Shown in pieces: positions 12,386-23,400 of a stretch of 64,000 nucleotides of DNA (positions within the stretch are counted from its first letter, which is position 1; the number at the start of each line of letters is the position of its first letter). The notes under the pieces were generated by a model. That model made no database searches. It had not been told where the DNA came from and saw only the letters and a program-made list of their open reading frames with translations. This DNA comes from Thysanoteuthis rhombus (taxonomy: Eukaryota; Mollusca; Cephalopoda; Oegopsida; Thysanoteuthidae): assembly GCA_963457665.1 (NCBI GenBank), contig OY735212.1:52632338-52696337 (forward strand). The letters run 5' to 3'. The position numbers were made by a program, and so were the translations under genes.

Positions 12386-12742
12386 TCTTCTTGAGTGTTT
12401 GCTTCGGCTTGGTTTTCAAGCAAAATAAACTACATTGTCTATTGCTTGCGAGTAAATTCCTAAGTCTATAAGCAACATTCTCCCCTTTCCTCGCATCGTC
12501 TCAATTTGACCTGACAGGTAACAGATACCCTTTCTTACGCAAGAACTCCTTATATCACGTGGAAGAGAAGAGGAATGAAGGTCAAATGGCCCAAGGTTAC
12601 ACAGCACTCATCAACATAACAGAGAAAAGTCGAAACAAATACAAAATGTTATTCCAAAAGAGATTTTTTTCCTTTGTGATTTAACAATATTTAACAAAAA
12701 TAACAATAAAATGCTTCAACGACTATTTATATTATTATTCAT

Positions 12743-12835
12743 GGACATATAGCGAAGTGGTTACAGAATCAGACAAAATTACTGCAAGTAATCTGATGGT
12801 TCTAGGTTCAATCCCAGTGTGAGACAATAATAATA
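12743..12835 (+). repeat. tRNA-derived SINE head with A and B boxes
   Basis: TAGCGAAGTGG at 12750-12760 fits the RNA polymerase III A box (TRGCNNAGYGG) and GGTTCAATCCC at 12805-12815 fits the B box. The spacing of about 55 bp suits an internal tRNA-type promoter. The cloverleaf is not intact, so a tRNA gene is unlikely. The head is followed by AATAATAATACTACT and then by the TTCGGTTCG...CTGATGAAGGCC unit shared with 16.3-16.5 kb. Confidence 0.7.
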
Positions 12836-12857
12836 CTACTAATGCTAAGAAGGGAGT

Positions 12858-13022
12858 GCAGTCAATATACCCCCGTCAGTTAAATATAGGGTTCGGTTCG
12901 TTACTTCCCCACACCTACCAGATGATACCTGATGAAGGCCGTAGAGTACAACGGCCGAAACGGTGTATGAAAAACAACCAAGATGAGGATAGTCCGAATA
13001 ATAATAGAAATAACATTAATAC
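12858..13022 (+). repeat. Repeat C (CTGATGA...GAAAC unit), copy 1
   Basis: From ATACCCCCGTCAGTTAAATA to the AATAATAATAGAAATAA end this copy is the reverse complement of, and overlaps, the unit at 16.29-16.51 kb with few mismatches. It contains CTGATGA (12937-12943), a self-complementary GGCCGT/ACGGCC pair and GAAAC, which resembles a hammerhead ribozyme core but with one extra A after CTGATGA and no clear helix I. Confidence 0.8.
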
Positions 13023-13780
13023 CTCATCTCATGCTTCAACGATTCTCTGAATTTGTAAGATGGAGTATTCCAGTATTCTATGAATTATTCAGACTGATAT
13101 GATGATATTCAGATAATTCTCAAGAGTAGAAATCAAGGGAGATAATTCATACAGATCACAGAGAAAGATCTGAAATGTGCTATCAATTTTGATTCGATCA
13201 AGAGAACTGCTGATCAAAAAAAAAAAAAAAGAATTCAAACTCGACTCTGGACTATCTTGTGTGTTGACTAATATATCTAACAAATGTCCACTTCACACAA
13301 ATGTCCACTTTGTACATGGTGATTTGTTCAATTATCGCCTAATCATTCCAACTAGCATCCTCATAGCTGTTAGACTTATTGATGCATTCATGTATAAGTG
13401 TGTTTGTATGGATGAACTTGTTCACCCACTTCATGTCTGAAAAGCTTCTTTGGCGAATACAAAGATTCCTTTAGTTAACAGCATAGTGTTTTGTAGTACA
13501 AGGGAGCGAACTTCACCAGACTAAAGTAAACTCCGTCTATATTTCTTCGAGAAAAGAGAAATAAACAAGAAATAATCATTATGATACTCTTTAGTTAAGC
13601 AAAAACCGAAATTTGAAAACTTGATGCAAACACATATTTCCTGATCAATGAAACTCAACCCTGACAGTATCTTAATTTTTTTTTGTTTTATTAGATGAGG
13701 CATTACCAACCATTATCATTTTTTGCGAGATTTTCTTTCATCTTCATCATCTCTGTCAAGTTCGTCAGATATATATATAG
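13023..13780. other. No gene recognised
   Basis: Poly-A run at 13216-13230; open frames here are short and lack signatures. Confidence 0.45.
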
Positions 13781-13784
13781 GACC

Positions 13785-14215
13785 CCACCTTTCCGTCGGT
13801 CTGTTTGTCCATGCAATATATCCGAAAGAACCCGATGAATTAAGTGGAAGAGTCGGCAATGGAGTGAGGACAAGTGGTTAAATCTCGCAGCAGATCTAGG
13901 ATTTTGTTTCTTGGGAGATATTTTACAGTTTTTCTCCATACATTAATGTATAAGCTTATATCTCCAAAATTAATCTTGTGGTGAGATGGACAATAGCCTA
14001 CGAGTAAACTGATTGGATTTTGGAGTGAATCCATGCACCACTGCCTAACCTCCCTGTCGTAATTATATACCGATACCATATCCGTCCACACGTTACCTCC
14101 AAAAGTTTTCCATGAATTTCAATGATATTCTTTGGAACGGTGAACAATGCACAAGGGAAGAAGTGATTACATTTTGGGGCAGATCCATGTACAATCACCC
14201 CCTGTCAATGGTGTA
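13785..14215 (+). repeat. Interspersed repeat family B, copy 1
   Basis: Ordered blocks TCTGTTTGTCCATGCAATAT, AAAGTTTTCCATGAATTTCAATGA, GATTACATTTTGG and CAGATCCATGTACAATCACCCCC match the block at 38.1-39.0 kb (TCCACTCAATATCCCCGAAAG, TTATCCATGAATTTCAATGA, GATTATATTTTGG, CAGATCCATACAAAATTATCCCCC). Non-coding; ultimate element type unknown. Confidence 0.65.
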
Positions 14216-14985
14216 GGCAGAGGTGTGGTTTTTAGTAATTGCTTTTTATCGCAATAATTTTAAGGCCATCAATATACTGCGCAGGTTGAAAATAAAGATA
14301 AAGCTCTCGGCAAAACACAAATTCGCAACCCTTTTGCCTTGGAAAGCTTGCCTTTCCTTGACAGTTGCTCTCTTTGTTGAAGGTACGAGAGAAGTACGGC
14401 TTGTAGAAATTCTAATATAATCATATGAACTCACTCTTAATTTCTTTCCAATCACTCGGTGTCATATCTGATGTCATTATTTTTACGTAAAGCAGTAGTA
14501 TTAGTAACAGTGATACAATCTTGAATTTCTTTCTGATTTTATCAGATGAAGCATTGTCGATTGTCATTATATTTACGAGTATTTATTTCATCTTCATTGT
14601 CCTTTATTTCCGACCAGTGCTGTTCAGTGACGGTCGTAGAATAACGGTCCGAATAGTTATAGTGGAAAGCAACTGAAATGAAAATGAAAGGAATACGAGT
14701 CAGAACTGAAAACATGACCAACCCAAATATTTTCTGTTGAAGGTCAGTGGCAATCTCCATTTTTTTTCCAAAGAGCGATGCCGACAATCTGAAATATGAG
14801 GAAACCTTTGTCATAAATGCATTTCAAGGTTCACAATGACATTCTTTAAACAGACTGATAAAACCAATGCTCTTGCCCCATTGTTTTCGAGAAAAAAGAA
14901 ATACTATCTTTTTTCTAAAAAAAAAAATCTTCTTTGCGAGGATTGTATTACTAAAACAATAGACAGAGAGTGGAGAGGAAAAGCT
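14216..14985. other. No gene recognised
   Basis: Short frames only, including two overlapping antiparallel ones near 14.25-14.45 kb with no protein signature. Confidence 0.45.
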
Positions 14986-15056
14986 TATTCCAGTGGCATC
15001 ACTAGGGTTGATGTCACCCAGTACGGTAACTCACGCACCAGACCATTGTAATATAA
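14986..15056 (+). repeat. Short family A-related block
   Basis: CAGTGGCATCACTAGGGTTG, ATGTCACCCAGTACGGTAACTC resembles 5128-5180 of family A copy 1 (CAGTGGCGTTCATAGGGTTG, GTGTCACCTGTGGCAGTAACTC). Confidence 0.55.
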
Positions 15057-15476
15057 AATCCTCAGTAAAATGTTTGTACTACAGTTACTTGCAATTCCTG
15101 TAGAATGAATTCTATAGCAAAGGCAATTATTCAAACAACTAGCAAAATTACACTTTTTAAATAAATTATTATGCCTACTCCTTCAGTGTATTAGCATTTA
15201 TACAGATTCATGTAGTTTAGTGAAAATATTGTAAGAAAACAATAGAATTCAAAGGAAAAACGTTAAAACGTAAAAAATTAAAATTGTTGTTCTGTGTGCA
15301 TGATAGCTTTATGTACATAGGCAGTCGAACGGACAGACTTACTTGAAAATTAAAGAAAACATGGCAGTTTTGGTTTCTGATTCACTTCATTTTAACGTTG
15401 AATTTTAACTCTAAAATTAGTATTATACGTTCAAGTTATTCTTCAATTCCATCATGTGGTACAAGTAGTTATAATA
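15057..15476. other. No gene recognised
   Basis: Plain AT-rich sequence. Confidence 0.5.
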
Positions 15477-15614
15477 TACAATATTTCATACACTTTAAAT
15501 ACAATATTTCATACACTTAAAATACAATATTTCATACACTTTAAATACAATATTTCATACACTTTAAATACAATATTTCGTATAGTTTAAATACAATATT
15601 TCATAGCCTATAGG
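15477..15614. repeat. 23-bp tandem repeat, six copies
   Basis: Unit TACAATATTTCATACACTTT plus AAA is repeated six times with few changes; the last two copies are the most diverged. Confidence 0.95.
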
Positions 15615-15749
15615 AATACAAACAAGGAAATCGTTTGGTCAAGTCTTTCCTATTTGAATGACAACATGTCTAGAAACTGACCGAATGTCTTTTTTCGATT
15701 TTTTTCGTTATTCATCAACCAAAACTATCAACAGGGTTTTTTTCGGGTT

Positions 15750-15782
15750 TCAGGTTGGTCTCACTGGCTCACTGGCTATATA

Positions 15783-15830
<48 letters not shown>

Positions 15831-16135
15831 TGTGTGAGTGTGTATGTGTGTATCAGGTGCACAGGAGCAAGTGCGCTGAAAATTTTAACATTTGATTTTT
15901 TTATTTTTTGTTATTGAAAATCACCCAGAAGAGATTTTTAGTGGGATGTTCAATTTGCAATGTAAGTTCATGCTGAATGTGTCCCATAGTTTGTTTCCAG
16001 CAGCATACACGCTTGTTTTTTGAAAATTCAGACTTTTTAGTAATCCAACAAGAGGCTAGAGAAGTAACTTATTCATTGGTCATCGTTTTTTCAGTCATTT
16101 TAATTGATCACTCCCAACACATGATATTTGTCATG
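15750..16135 (+). repeat. Interspersed repeat family A, copy 3, with (GT)n
   Basis: Begins GGTTGGTCTCACTGGCTCAC, followed by a (GT)n tract at 15785-15840, then GAGATTTTTAGTGG, TTCAATTTGCAATGTAAG, GTTTCCAGCAGCATACACGC, GACTTTTTAGTAATCCAACA, AGAGAAGTAACTTATTCATT and TTGATCACTCCCAACACA. The inverted copy at 32.5-32.8 kb matches the last blocks closely. Confidence 0.75.
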
Positions 16136-16288
16136 AGACAGTTTCTACTGGACCTGTCTTTAAACATTTCATTATTTTCTAAAAGATCTGATTTAGTTTC
16201 ACAAACGCTAATTACCACAACATTGCCGCTGGAACATAAAAAATCTGACAAAATCAGCCACTGTTTCTCTGAATTTTTGAGATAAGGT

Positions 16289-16512
16289 ATTATTATTATT
16301 ATTTCTATTATTATTCGGACTATCCTCATCTTGGTTGTTTTTCATACAACGTTTCGGCCGTTGTACTCTACGGCCTCCATCAGGTATCATCTGGTAGGTG
16401 TGGGGGAAGTAACGACATACATATACCCCCGTCGGTTAAATAAAGGGTTCGGTTCGTTACTTCCCCACACCTACCAGATAATACCTGATGAAGGCCGTAG
16501 AGTACAACGGTT
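16289..16512. repeat. Repeat C, copy 2, a near-perfect hairpin
   Basis: Left arm 16358-16414 and right arm 16455-16510 are reverse complements over about 56 bp with only a few mismatches; the 40 bp loop holds the GTTAAATAAAGGGTTCGGTT part. The left flank, through CATCTTGGTTGTTTTTCATAC to a (TTA)-rich edge at 16288-16302, is the inverse of the 12.95-13.02 kb flank. The right arm is continued by family D sequence (ATTCCGAATTACACTGATTTG). Confidence 0.85.
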
Positions 16513-16600
16513 TTATTCCCACGGTTTTATTCCGAATTACACTGATTTGTCCGAAATTACTCGCTGTTTCGCCTGATTTTTGCTCCACCTGACTCATACA
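16511..16600 (-). repeat. Interspersed repeat family D (GGGCAAAT type)
   Basis: CCGAATTACACTGATTTGTCCGAA-type blocks recur, as direct or reverse complement, at 30.56-30.65, 33.50-33.60 and 37.63-37.75 kb (for example TTCGGGCAAATCAGT). Non-coding. Confidence 0.5.
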
Positions 16601-17150
16601 CCTATGCTTATTCAATGTGTTTTCTTTCAGCCTTTACTTAGATATATTGATTTGCACAGCAATACATTAAACGTACCACATCAAAACCCACATTAATAGA
16701 AATCTCACTGTTCAAGGTTTTGCTGTAGAGTTAAATTGATCCACACAGATGGGGTCTCCCGGGGCGGACCGCACCCTTTGCACCCCTTCATTGATACCAC
16801 CGCTGGATTCTGGTTAATAAATATTTTACGAAATACTGAGTCACCGTCGTCATTCATCTTCTTTCCACTTGGAAAATTATTTGTTTATAAGACTAGTATT
16901 TTCACCATTGCTTGTTAAACTTCAATCCAAACCTGGCGTTGACATTGTTTTTCAACCGTGAGAAGAACAACGAAAACAATCTTCACCAAATTTACGGAAG
17001 TAAAAAATCAACATTCCCCTACCGTGTTTGAAATCACAGTCAACCGTTCAGTAGTCGTGTCCATGACCAGCTCAGCTAAATTGACAAGTCTTATTTATCT
17101 ACCAAAATGTATGTTAGAAATACCCAAGAGCTCATTTTATTCTAAGAAAT
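16601..17150. other. No gene recognised
   Basis: No coding signature; GGGGCGGACCGCACCC near 16760 is a GC-rich island of about 40 bp that resembles the variable end of an unclassified repeat. Confidence 0.4.
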
Positions 17151-17159
17151 GAATATATC

Positions 17160-17460
17160 AATAAAACTAGAAAGCACTCAAACAGCACTCAGACAATGCA
17201 TACCTCTGCCAACACCATTATCAGGGGGAAGGAGTGATTGCGTATGGATCTGTCCTCTTTTTTTGGAGTTATCACGTGGACGTAGAATTATGAAAATATT
17301 ATGTGGTTTTGACACAATACTACAACGTTGGGGGGGGGGGGATAATTGTGCATGAATCCGCTCAAAAATTGAATCAGTTCTTTCTATTTTCCACCTCTCC
17401 ACAGAATTTCATAAAAATTCATTGAGAACTGTGAGACATCGTGAGAACAGTCGTGATTGT
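17160..17460 (-). repeat. Interspersed repeat family B, copy 2
   Basis: Read on the minus strand it shows TTTGAGCGGATTCATGCACA, ATTATCCCCC, CAAAACCACATAATAT, parallel to TTTTGAGCAGATCCATACAA, ATTATCCCCC, CCAAACCACATAATAT at 38.36-38.43 kb. A poly-G/C run stands at 17330-17341. Confidence 0.65.
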
Positions 17461-17649
17461 ATACATGAATGAAATTGAAAAAAAGAAACGGAAAAATATC
17501 TCTCCATCAGAAAAACAAATCGCCCCCACCCCCAACTGCCCTAAAATTTACCGCTTCTTTCTAGCTGGCTCTCTTACCGAATGAACCACACTGACGGTAT
17601 ATCTACAAAATTTATCTTATTCCGTTCTGATAATTAATTACATTTATGC

Positions 17650-17654
<5 letters not shown>

Positions 17655-17713
<59 letters not shown>
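17655..17713. repeat. (TA)n microsatellite
   Basis: About 59 bp of TA. Confidence 0.96.
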
Positions 17714-17718
<5 letters not shown>

Positions 17719-17744
17719 TATTTATTATATATACAATACAAAAG

Positions 17745-17850
17745 TGGCAATAATCATCCTCACTCGGGCGAAATATAGAAGTAGGAGTGGAGTTTGACCC
17801 TGGAGCAACCGGGCCTCTCATCACTACGCTTTGGTCGATACATTCTTCTT
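17745..17850 (-). repeat. tRNA-derived SINE-like head (minus)
   Basis: On the minus strand AAAGCGTAGTGATGAGAGG followed by CCAGGGTCAAACTCC looks like degenerate A and B boxes. The gap is about 20-30 bp and the sequence does not fold as a full tRNA. Confidence 0.45.
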
Positions 17851-18620
17851 CCTTCCTTAGCTACTTTAGACGCTGATTCGATAGCTATTGACTGCCATCC
17901 CGTGACGGGTCATTGGCATAATTCCACACGTTACTCAGATTACTTTTCTCATCCCTGTTCGTTTTTTTAAATTCCAGTCGATGAGTTCTTCAGTGTTTCT
18001 CCTCAACTTCAGACCAGAACTGATCTTATAAACATAGTTTGATAAATATCAGCTAACATTCTCAAATGAGCTACTGTCATTATTTGTATTCCTTTTCTCT
18101 TGGTTTTCCTACCTTGTAAAGTATCTCTGTATTCAAGTCTTACTGGCAAAATACCACTGTTATTCAAATTACACGAATGCTTTTATAAAAGAAATGCATA
18201 GAAAATCAACGAGAAATGGATTGTCAGGAGTCGGGAATTAATGTGAGTGTACTAGTAAACTTATATGGTATATAATGCCACATTTGTTCTCATTACTGAT
18301 AATCTATGAATTAATATCGATTGATAAGTGCATATATAAACGCACCTTGGACTTCGAGTTGCTTGAGACATGAAACATTCGAATGATCCTGAATCACCAA
18401 ATTGCCCTCATTCACTGTTCGCCCCATTCAAGGAATTTAGGTTAGGATTTGGTAACTCGATGCACAAACAGTCGGACAGAATTTCTGCGCATGTGCAAGA
18501 AAGAGTCATTAACTTTGCAACTCTTCAGCTTAACTTAATCTGCCAATTCTAAGAACTCTATTTCGATCCGATTACACATCTTCATTTTGCCATTATTTGC
18601 AACTTGAAATATTTTTGCTT
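17851..18620. other. No gene recognised
   Basis: Unique-looking, AT-rich; no protein signature. Confidence 0.45.
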
Positions 18621-18622
18621 TA

Positions 18623-19763
18623 CAGTACTGTCAAAATTATTGTGCACTTTTTCAAATCGTTTAAAAACTTTGTTTAAGCTTCGAATGTGTAAACAGTAAC
18701 ACATGCTATCATACATTTAGGATTTTGTATTCATTCTCATGTTCTGTACAAAGTGAATTAAAACCTCTGTTGACTTTATGTGATCTCAGATTGACCTCGA
18801 GTGAACTTTACCTCATCCTACCCTAAGATGGTTGTTGATCACAGACGCACTATCATATCCTCTTGTTCATTCTCATTCCCTCATTTTTAGTAAGTCTCAA
18901 ATCAAACAGGTTGGAGTTGCGATTACCGTGTGTGCTTGTCCAATATTTCCATTATGGGTTCTGGTAAAGAGTTTAGCCCAAGGAAAAGTGTCCAAGTGAA
19001 AGTATATATATGAAAGATACTTCCTTAATTTGTGATGAAATTGCAAAAAGTAAGAATATCAAGAAAAGTGTATTCAGCATTAAAAAGAAACTGAAAATGA
19101 TGAAAAATTGTCTCATCAGCGTGTCAGAAAGTATGGACAAAAACGCGTTTCAACTCAAAGACGAGACAGAATTTTGATTGCATAAAAACAACGATTAGCA
19201 TCGTCTAAGGATTTCGCAAATCCGTAGAAGGCCTGTGATGTACTGTGCAGTCCCAATACTGTGCGAACAAGGCTTTGTCGGTTTGGTTTCTGTGTCTGCA
19301 CGACTATGAATTATTACCAATTAAAATATTTTTACCATAAGACTTTGATATTTAACATTTGCATAATGAATCTTGAATCAAGGCCAGCAAGATCATGGAC
19401 CATGTCAAGGGAGTTCGCATCCAAGTGCTCGACTGGCCCTAGAGTAGTCCTGACATCAACCCAATCAAAGGCTCGTGGAAAGACCAAAGATGAAATGTCT
19501 AAGATTGTCTGTACAAATAGAAAAGAGCTGACTGAATTTCGGCATCAAAAATAGAGTAGCTGACATGTCAGTGCACCAAGGGCATTAAGAAGTGTGTTGC
19601 AGCTGTTAATGCAGCGATAAAGGGCTTCAAATTACCAGATAAGTTGATGTAAATAAAGAAGACATAAAAGTTTTTCAAATATCTTGCGATTTTCCCTAAA
19701 TTTGTCCAAGAATATAAATATGTTAGTGTGAGGAAAAAGCGCACAATAATTTAGACATTACTG
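18623..19763 (+). mobile_element. Degenerate Tc1-type DNA transposon
   Basis: Left end CAGTACTGTCAAAATTATTG is mirrored by the right end, whose reverse complement starts CAGTAATGTCTAAATTATTG; both continue with GTGC(A/G)CTTTTTC. A TA dinucleotide flanks each end (18621-18622 and 19764-19765), the expected target duplication. The total of 1141 bp is close to a normal Tc1. Inside, coding traces on the plus strand include a WP..SPDINPI-like block in shifting frames near 19425-19475 (CTCGACTGGCCC, CTGACATCAACCCAATC) and a C-terminal ALRSVLQL-like block near 19590. Many stops and frameshifts inactivate the transposase, an enzyme that would cut and paste the element in the nucleus. Confidence 0.85.
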
Positions 19764-19769
19764 TACATC

Positions 19770-20069
19770 CTGATTCTGTTACCTCCCATAGGGAAGTAGT
19801 TTTCTGACTTTCCATCCTCACTTGGTGCCCCACAACTGTATCTCTGTACCCAAGCTTAGTGAATATATTCACAAGATGCTTGTTTACAGCTCATAGTCCC
19901 GTAACTAAGTATAGGGTTCTTGGTCCCCTGTACATGTTCGTAGGGGTAACAATATTTTCATGGATGTGTCTTGGGAGAGATAGCATGACGGAGCCCATCC
20001 TTTCCAGGCTTCCTCATTCCTACTCTATGCTGAGTACTAAGCAGAAGATATTGAGTACCATTTGGTATG
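19770..20069. other. No gene recognised; probably SINE body
   Basis: The bases between the Tc1 right end and the tRNA-like head at 20.08 kb show no coding similarity; in minus orientation they would lie downstream of the head and may be its body. Confidence 0.4.
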
Positions 20070-20071
20070 AC

Positions 20072-20145
20072 ACAGCCTTGGATTGAACCCACAACTTACG
20101 CAATCGGAAGTGAGCACTCTACCATTTAACCCGGTTGTTCGGTGC
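20072..20145 (-). repeat. tRNA-derived SINE head (minus)
   Basis: On the minus strand TTAAATGGTAGAGTGCTCAC (A-box region) is followed by GTTGTGGGTTCAATCC (perfect B-box core GGTTCAATCC) about 45 bp later. It is closer to a real tRNA than the other heads here, but the acceptor stem and the end of the T arm do not pair cleanly. A tRNA pseudogene is the alternative. Confidence 0.65.
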
Positions 20146-20164
20146 TGCTATTCAGTGATGTCAA

Positions 20165-20480
20165 AATACTAGCCTAGAAGACTGGTTCGCTAGTGTCGGA
20201 GGTTCGATCTTTGCAAGGTATCCACTGTTGAGGCATTGTACCAGACTAAATGAATAGCTGAGTGAATGACTATTTAGGGTGCTCACCTTAGGGCGATGAT
20301 AAAGAAGCTCTCCTTGCAAGATGATTCGCTAGTGTATTGAGTTCAATCTTTATTTGTATCCTCAAATTGTTGCTGTGTGCCAGATTGAACTAAGCTTAGT
20401 GCATTATTATTTAGCGCAATAGGTGTTACAATACTATTGCTTTGTACTGGACTAAAGTAGGGCTTCTCATGGAACAGAAG
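20165..20480 (+). repeat. Tandem SINE-like units
   Basis: Two direct units: TTCGCTAGTGTCGGAGGTTC, GATCTTTGCAAGGTATCC, TTGTACCAGACT at 20181-20244, and TTCGCTAGTGTATTGAGTTC, AATCTTTATTTGTATCC, GTGTGCCAGATT at 20327-20387. A third, shorter echo (TTTGTACTGGACTAAA) lies near 20440. GGAGGTTCGATC in unit 1 resembles a B box. Confidence 0.6.
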
Positions 20481-20840
20481 TCATGTTCTCGAGATACGTA
20501 CTATATTACGATAGTTCACAAGACGAGCATGCTAATGAAGTGAATGATTTGTGAAAGGACGTTTTATAAGTGACATTACGGCAAAAAAGACAATCTGAAA
20601 ACAAAGTTAAGTACAAATATTTATCATTTATACATATTTGTCACCACAAATATTTCGCCGCTGGACAGCTTCGACGGACCGAGAATGATGACAATGATGG
20701 CCCAGAATCCAGAGGAACAAGGCATGGAAAGGAGATTCTAATTGATGTGATAGTGTGGGAAGACCAAATTGTTTTGTAGTTAAGGAAAGGGGCTTTGTTG
20801 GTAGTATGTCTCCGTTTGAGAAGGCTTTAGTAGCTGCAAG

Positions 20841-20841
20841 C

Positions 20842-20883
<42 letters not shown>
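20841..20883. repeat. (GT)n microsatellite
   Basis: About 40 bp of GT dinucleotides, followed by some 240 bp rich in TGTGTG. Confidence 0.95.
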
Positions 20884-21600
20884 TTGTGTGCTTGTAATTC
20901 TGCTTGAAATTAGTGAGTGCGCTGGTAGTGTGTGTGTGAATGTGTGATATGCGGGTTAGTCAGTGCGTGTAAGGCGATGCACTGGTGGTGTGTGTCATGG
21001 CTGTTCCATGTGTGTGTCAATATTGATGTTTAGGAGTGTATGTTGGTTGGGCTGAATAGATAGTGGCTGACTGGGTGGTTGACGCAGGTCTTGCCCTGCG
21101 TAAGTGTGTGTTTGTAATCCTTAGAGTGCTAGAAGGGGAGGGGAGCATGTACAAATGGCCACTTTTGTGAAGGGGTGGTTAAAGTAATCTGACCAAAATA
21201 GTGGGTCATTTCGTGGAGATCGAATACACTTTACTTACGAATGGGTGGGTCAAGAGTAATCCTGACGTCCACGTGATACTGTGGCAGCAACCAAAAAATT
21301 TCTGTCCTTGTCTACACAAGTGAGACTCCATTATAAACCTGGTCTTGTGTCGTATTATCCCTTGTGGAGATGCAATTAAATCTCCCCCCCCTTGCTGATT
21401 TCGATCGTTACGCGTGGGTGCCCCACACCTATGATCTTGTTCCAGACTCTGCTTTGTCAAGAATTAAAAAAAAAAAAAGACGGTGAGGAGGAAGGAAGAG
21501 AGAATCTGACAAGTAAAATGGTGGTCAGACGAGCAGAAGCTGTCCAATTAGGTAGGGGCTTGTTGTACTTGGTTGACGATTTTCTTTCTTCAACTTCATT
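20884..21600. other. No gene recognised
   Basis: TG-rich, then mixed sequence with a poly-C (21382-21390) and poly-A (21467-21478). Open frames here are short and antiparallel to each other. Confidence 0.45.
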
Positions 21601-21639
21601 GATCAGGCAGAGAAGGATTAACTCAACACACTCTTTTAT

Positions 21640-21795
21640 CAAAGTTGCCAAATAAGGTTTTTTCCGCCTAGATCTGGCTGATCTTCTACAATTTATCCAA
21701 TGAACATTTATAAAAATCAGGTCATTCAAAAAAAAATAAAAGTAAAAGTAAATGTAATATTTCTATTAATAATGTGTTTTGGAGCCTTAGTTTAT
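21640..21795 (+). repeat. Family A distal part
   Basis: AAGTTGCCAAATAAGG, GCCTAGATCTGGCTGATCTTC, AATTTATCCA and AAAGTAAATGTAATATTT match 5338-5467 (GGTTGCCAAATTAGCC, GCTAGATCTGACAAGCTTC, AATTTACCAG, AAAGTAAATGTACTATTT) in order. Confidence 0.6.
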
Positions 21796-21799
21796 AGGT

Positions 21800-22982
<1,183 letters not shown>

Positions 22983-23342
22983 GATTTCGGCGCTGTGATC
23001 ATCAAGCCATTCTGTTTCCCTCCCCCTCCCCCGCAAAAAACCTCATCTACTAAAGAGGACATCCACTTGTCTGGAGACCCAACTTACATACATCAGAAAA
23101 CCCCTTTCCCTCTAACACAGAAAAATAAAAAAAATAAAAAAAACATCCGGGTATTTTTGTAATTTTCATCATTTCTCTCAAACCAACTATTGCTTTCACA
23201 GTTCTGACGAAACCCAGGGACAGGGGGGGAGCGTACGTACACTACTTGAATAAGAAAAGAAAAAATGAGATATACTAAGTAGTCTCAAGTCTTTTTCTTT
23301 TTTCATATTGTCAATTTTTCCACAATTTACATACACGTATAT

Positions 23343-23400
23343 ACAAGTGTGTGCGTGCGTGCGTGCATGCGCGCACGCACGCACGCACGCACGTGTTTGT
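23343..23400. repeat. (GTGC)n/(GCAC)n palindromic microsatellite
   Basis: ACAAGTGTGTGCGTGCGTGC reads into ATGC and then its complement GCACGCACGCAC...GTGTTTGT, so the tract forms a self-complementary hairpin of more than 20 bp per arm. Confidence 0.9.

Noticed and set aside
15477..15614. CRISPR-like array
   Set aside because: Units are directly contiguous without unique spacers, and the DNA is eukaryotic; it is a simple 23-bp tandem repeat.
20072..20145. A functional tRNA gene
   Set aside because: A and B boxes are present but the acceptor stem and T arm do not pair; a SINE head is the better reading.
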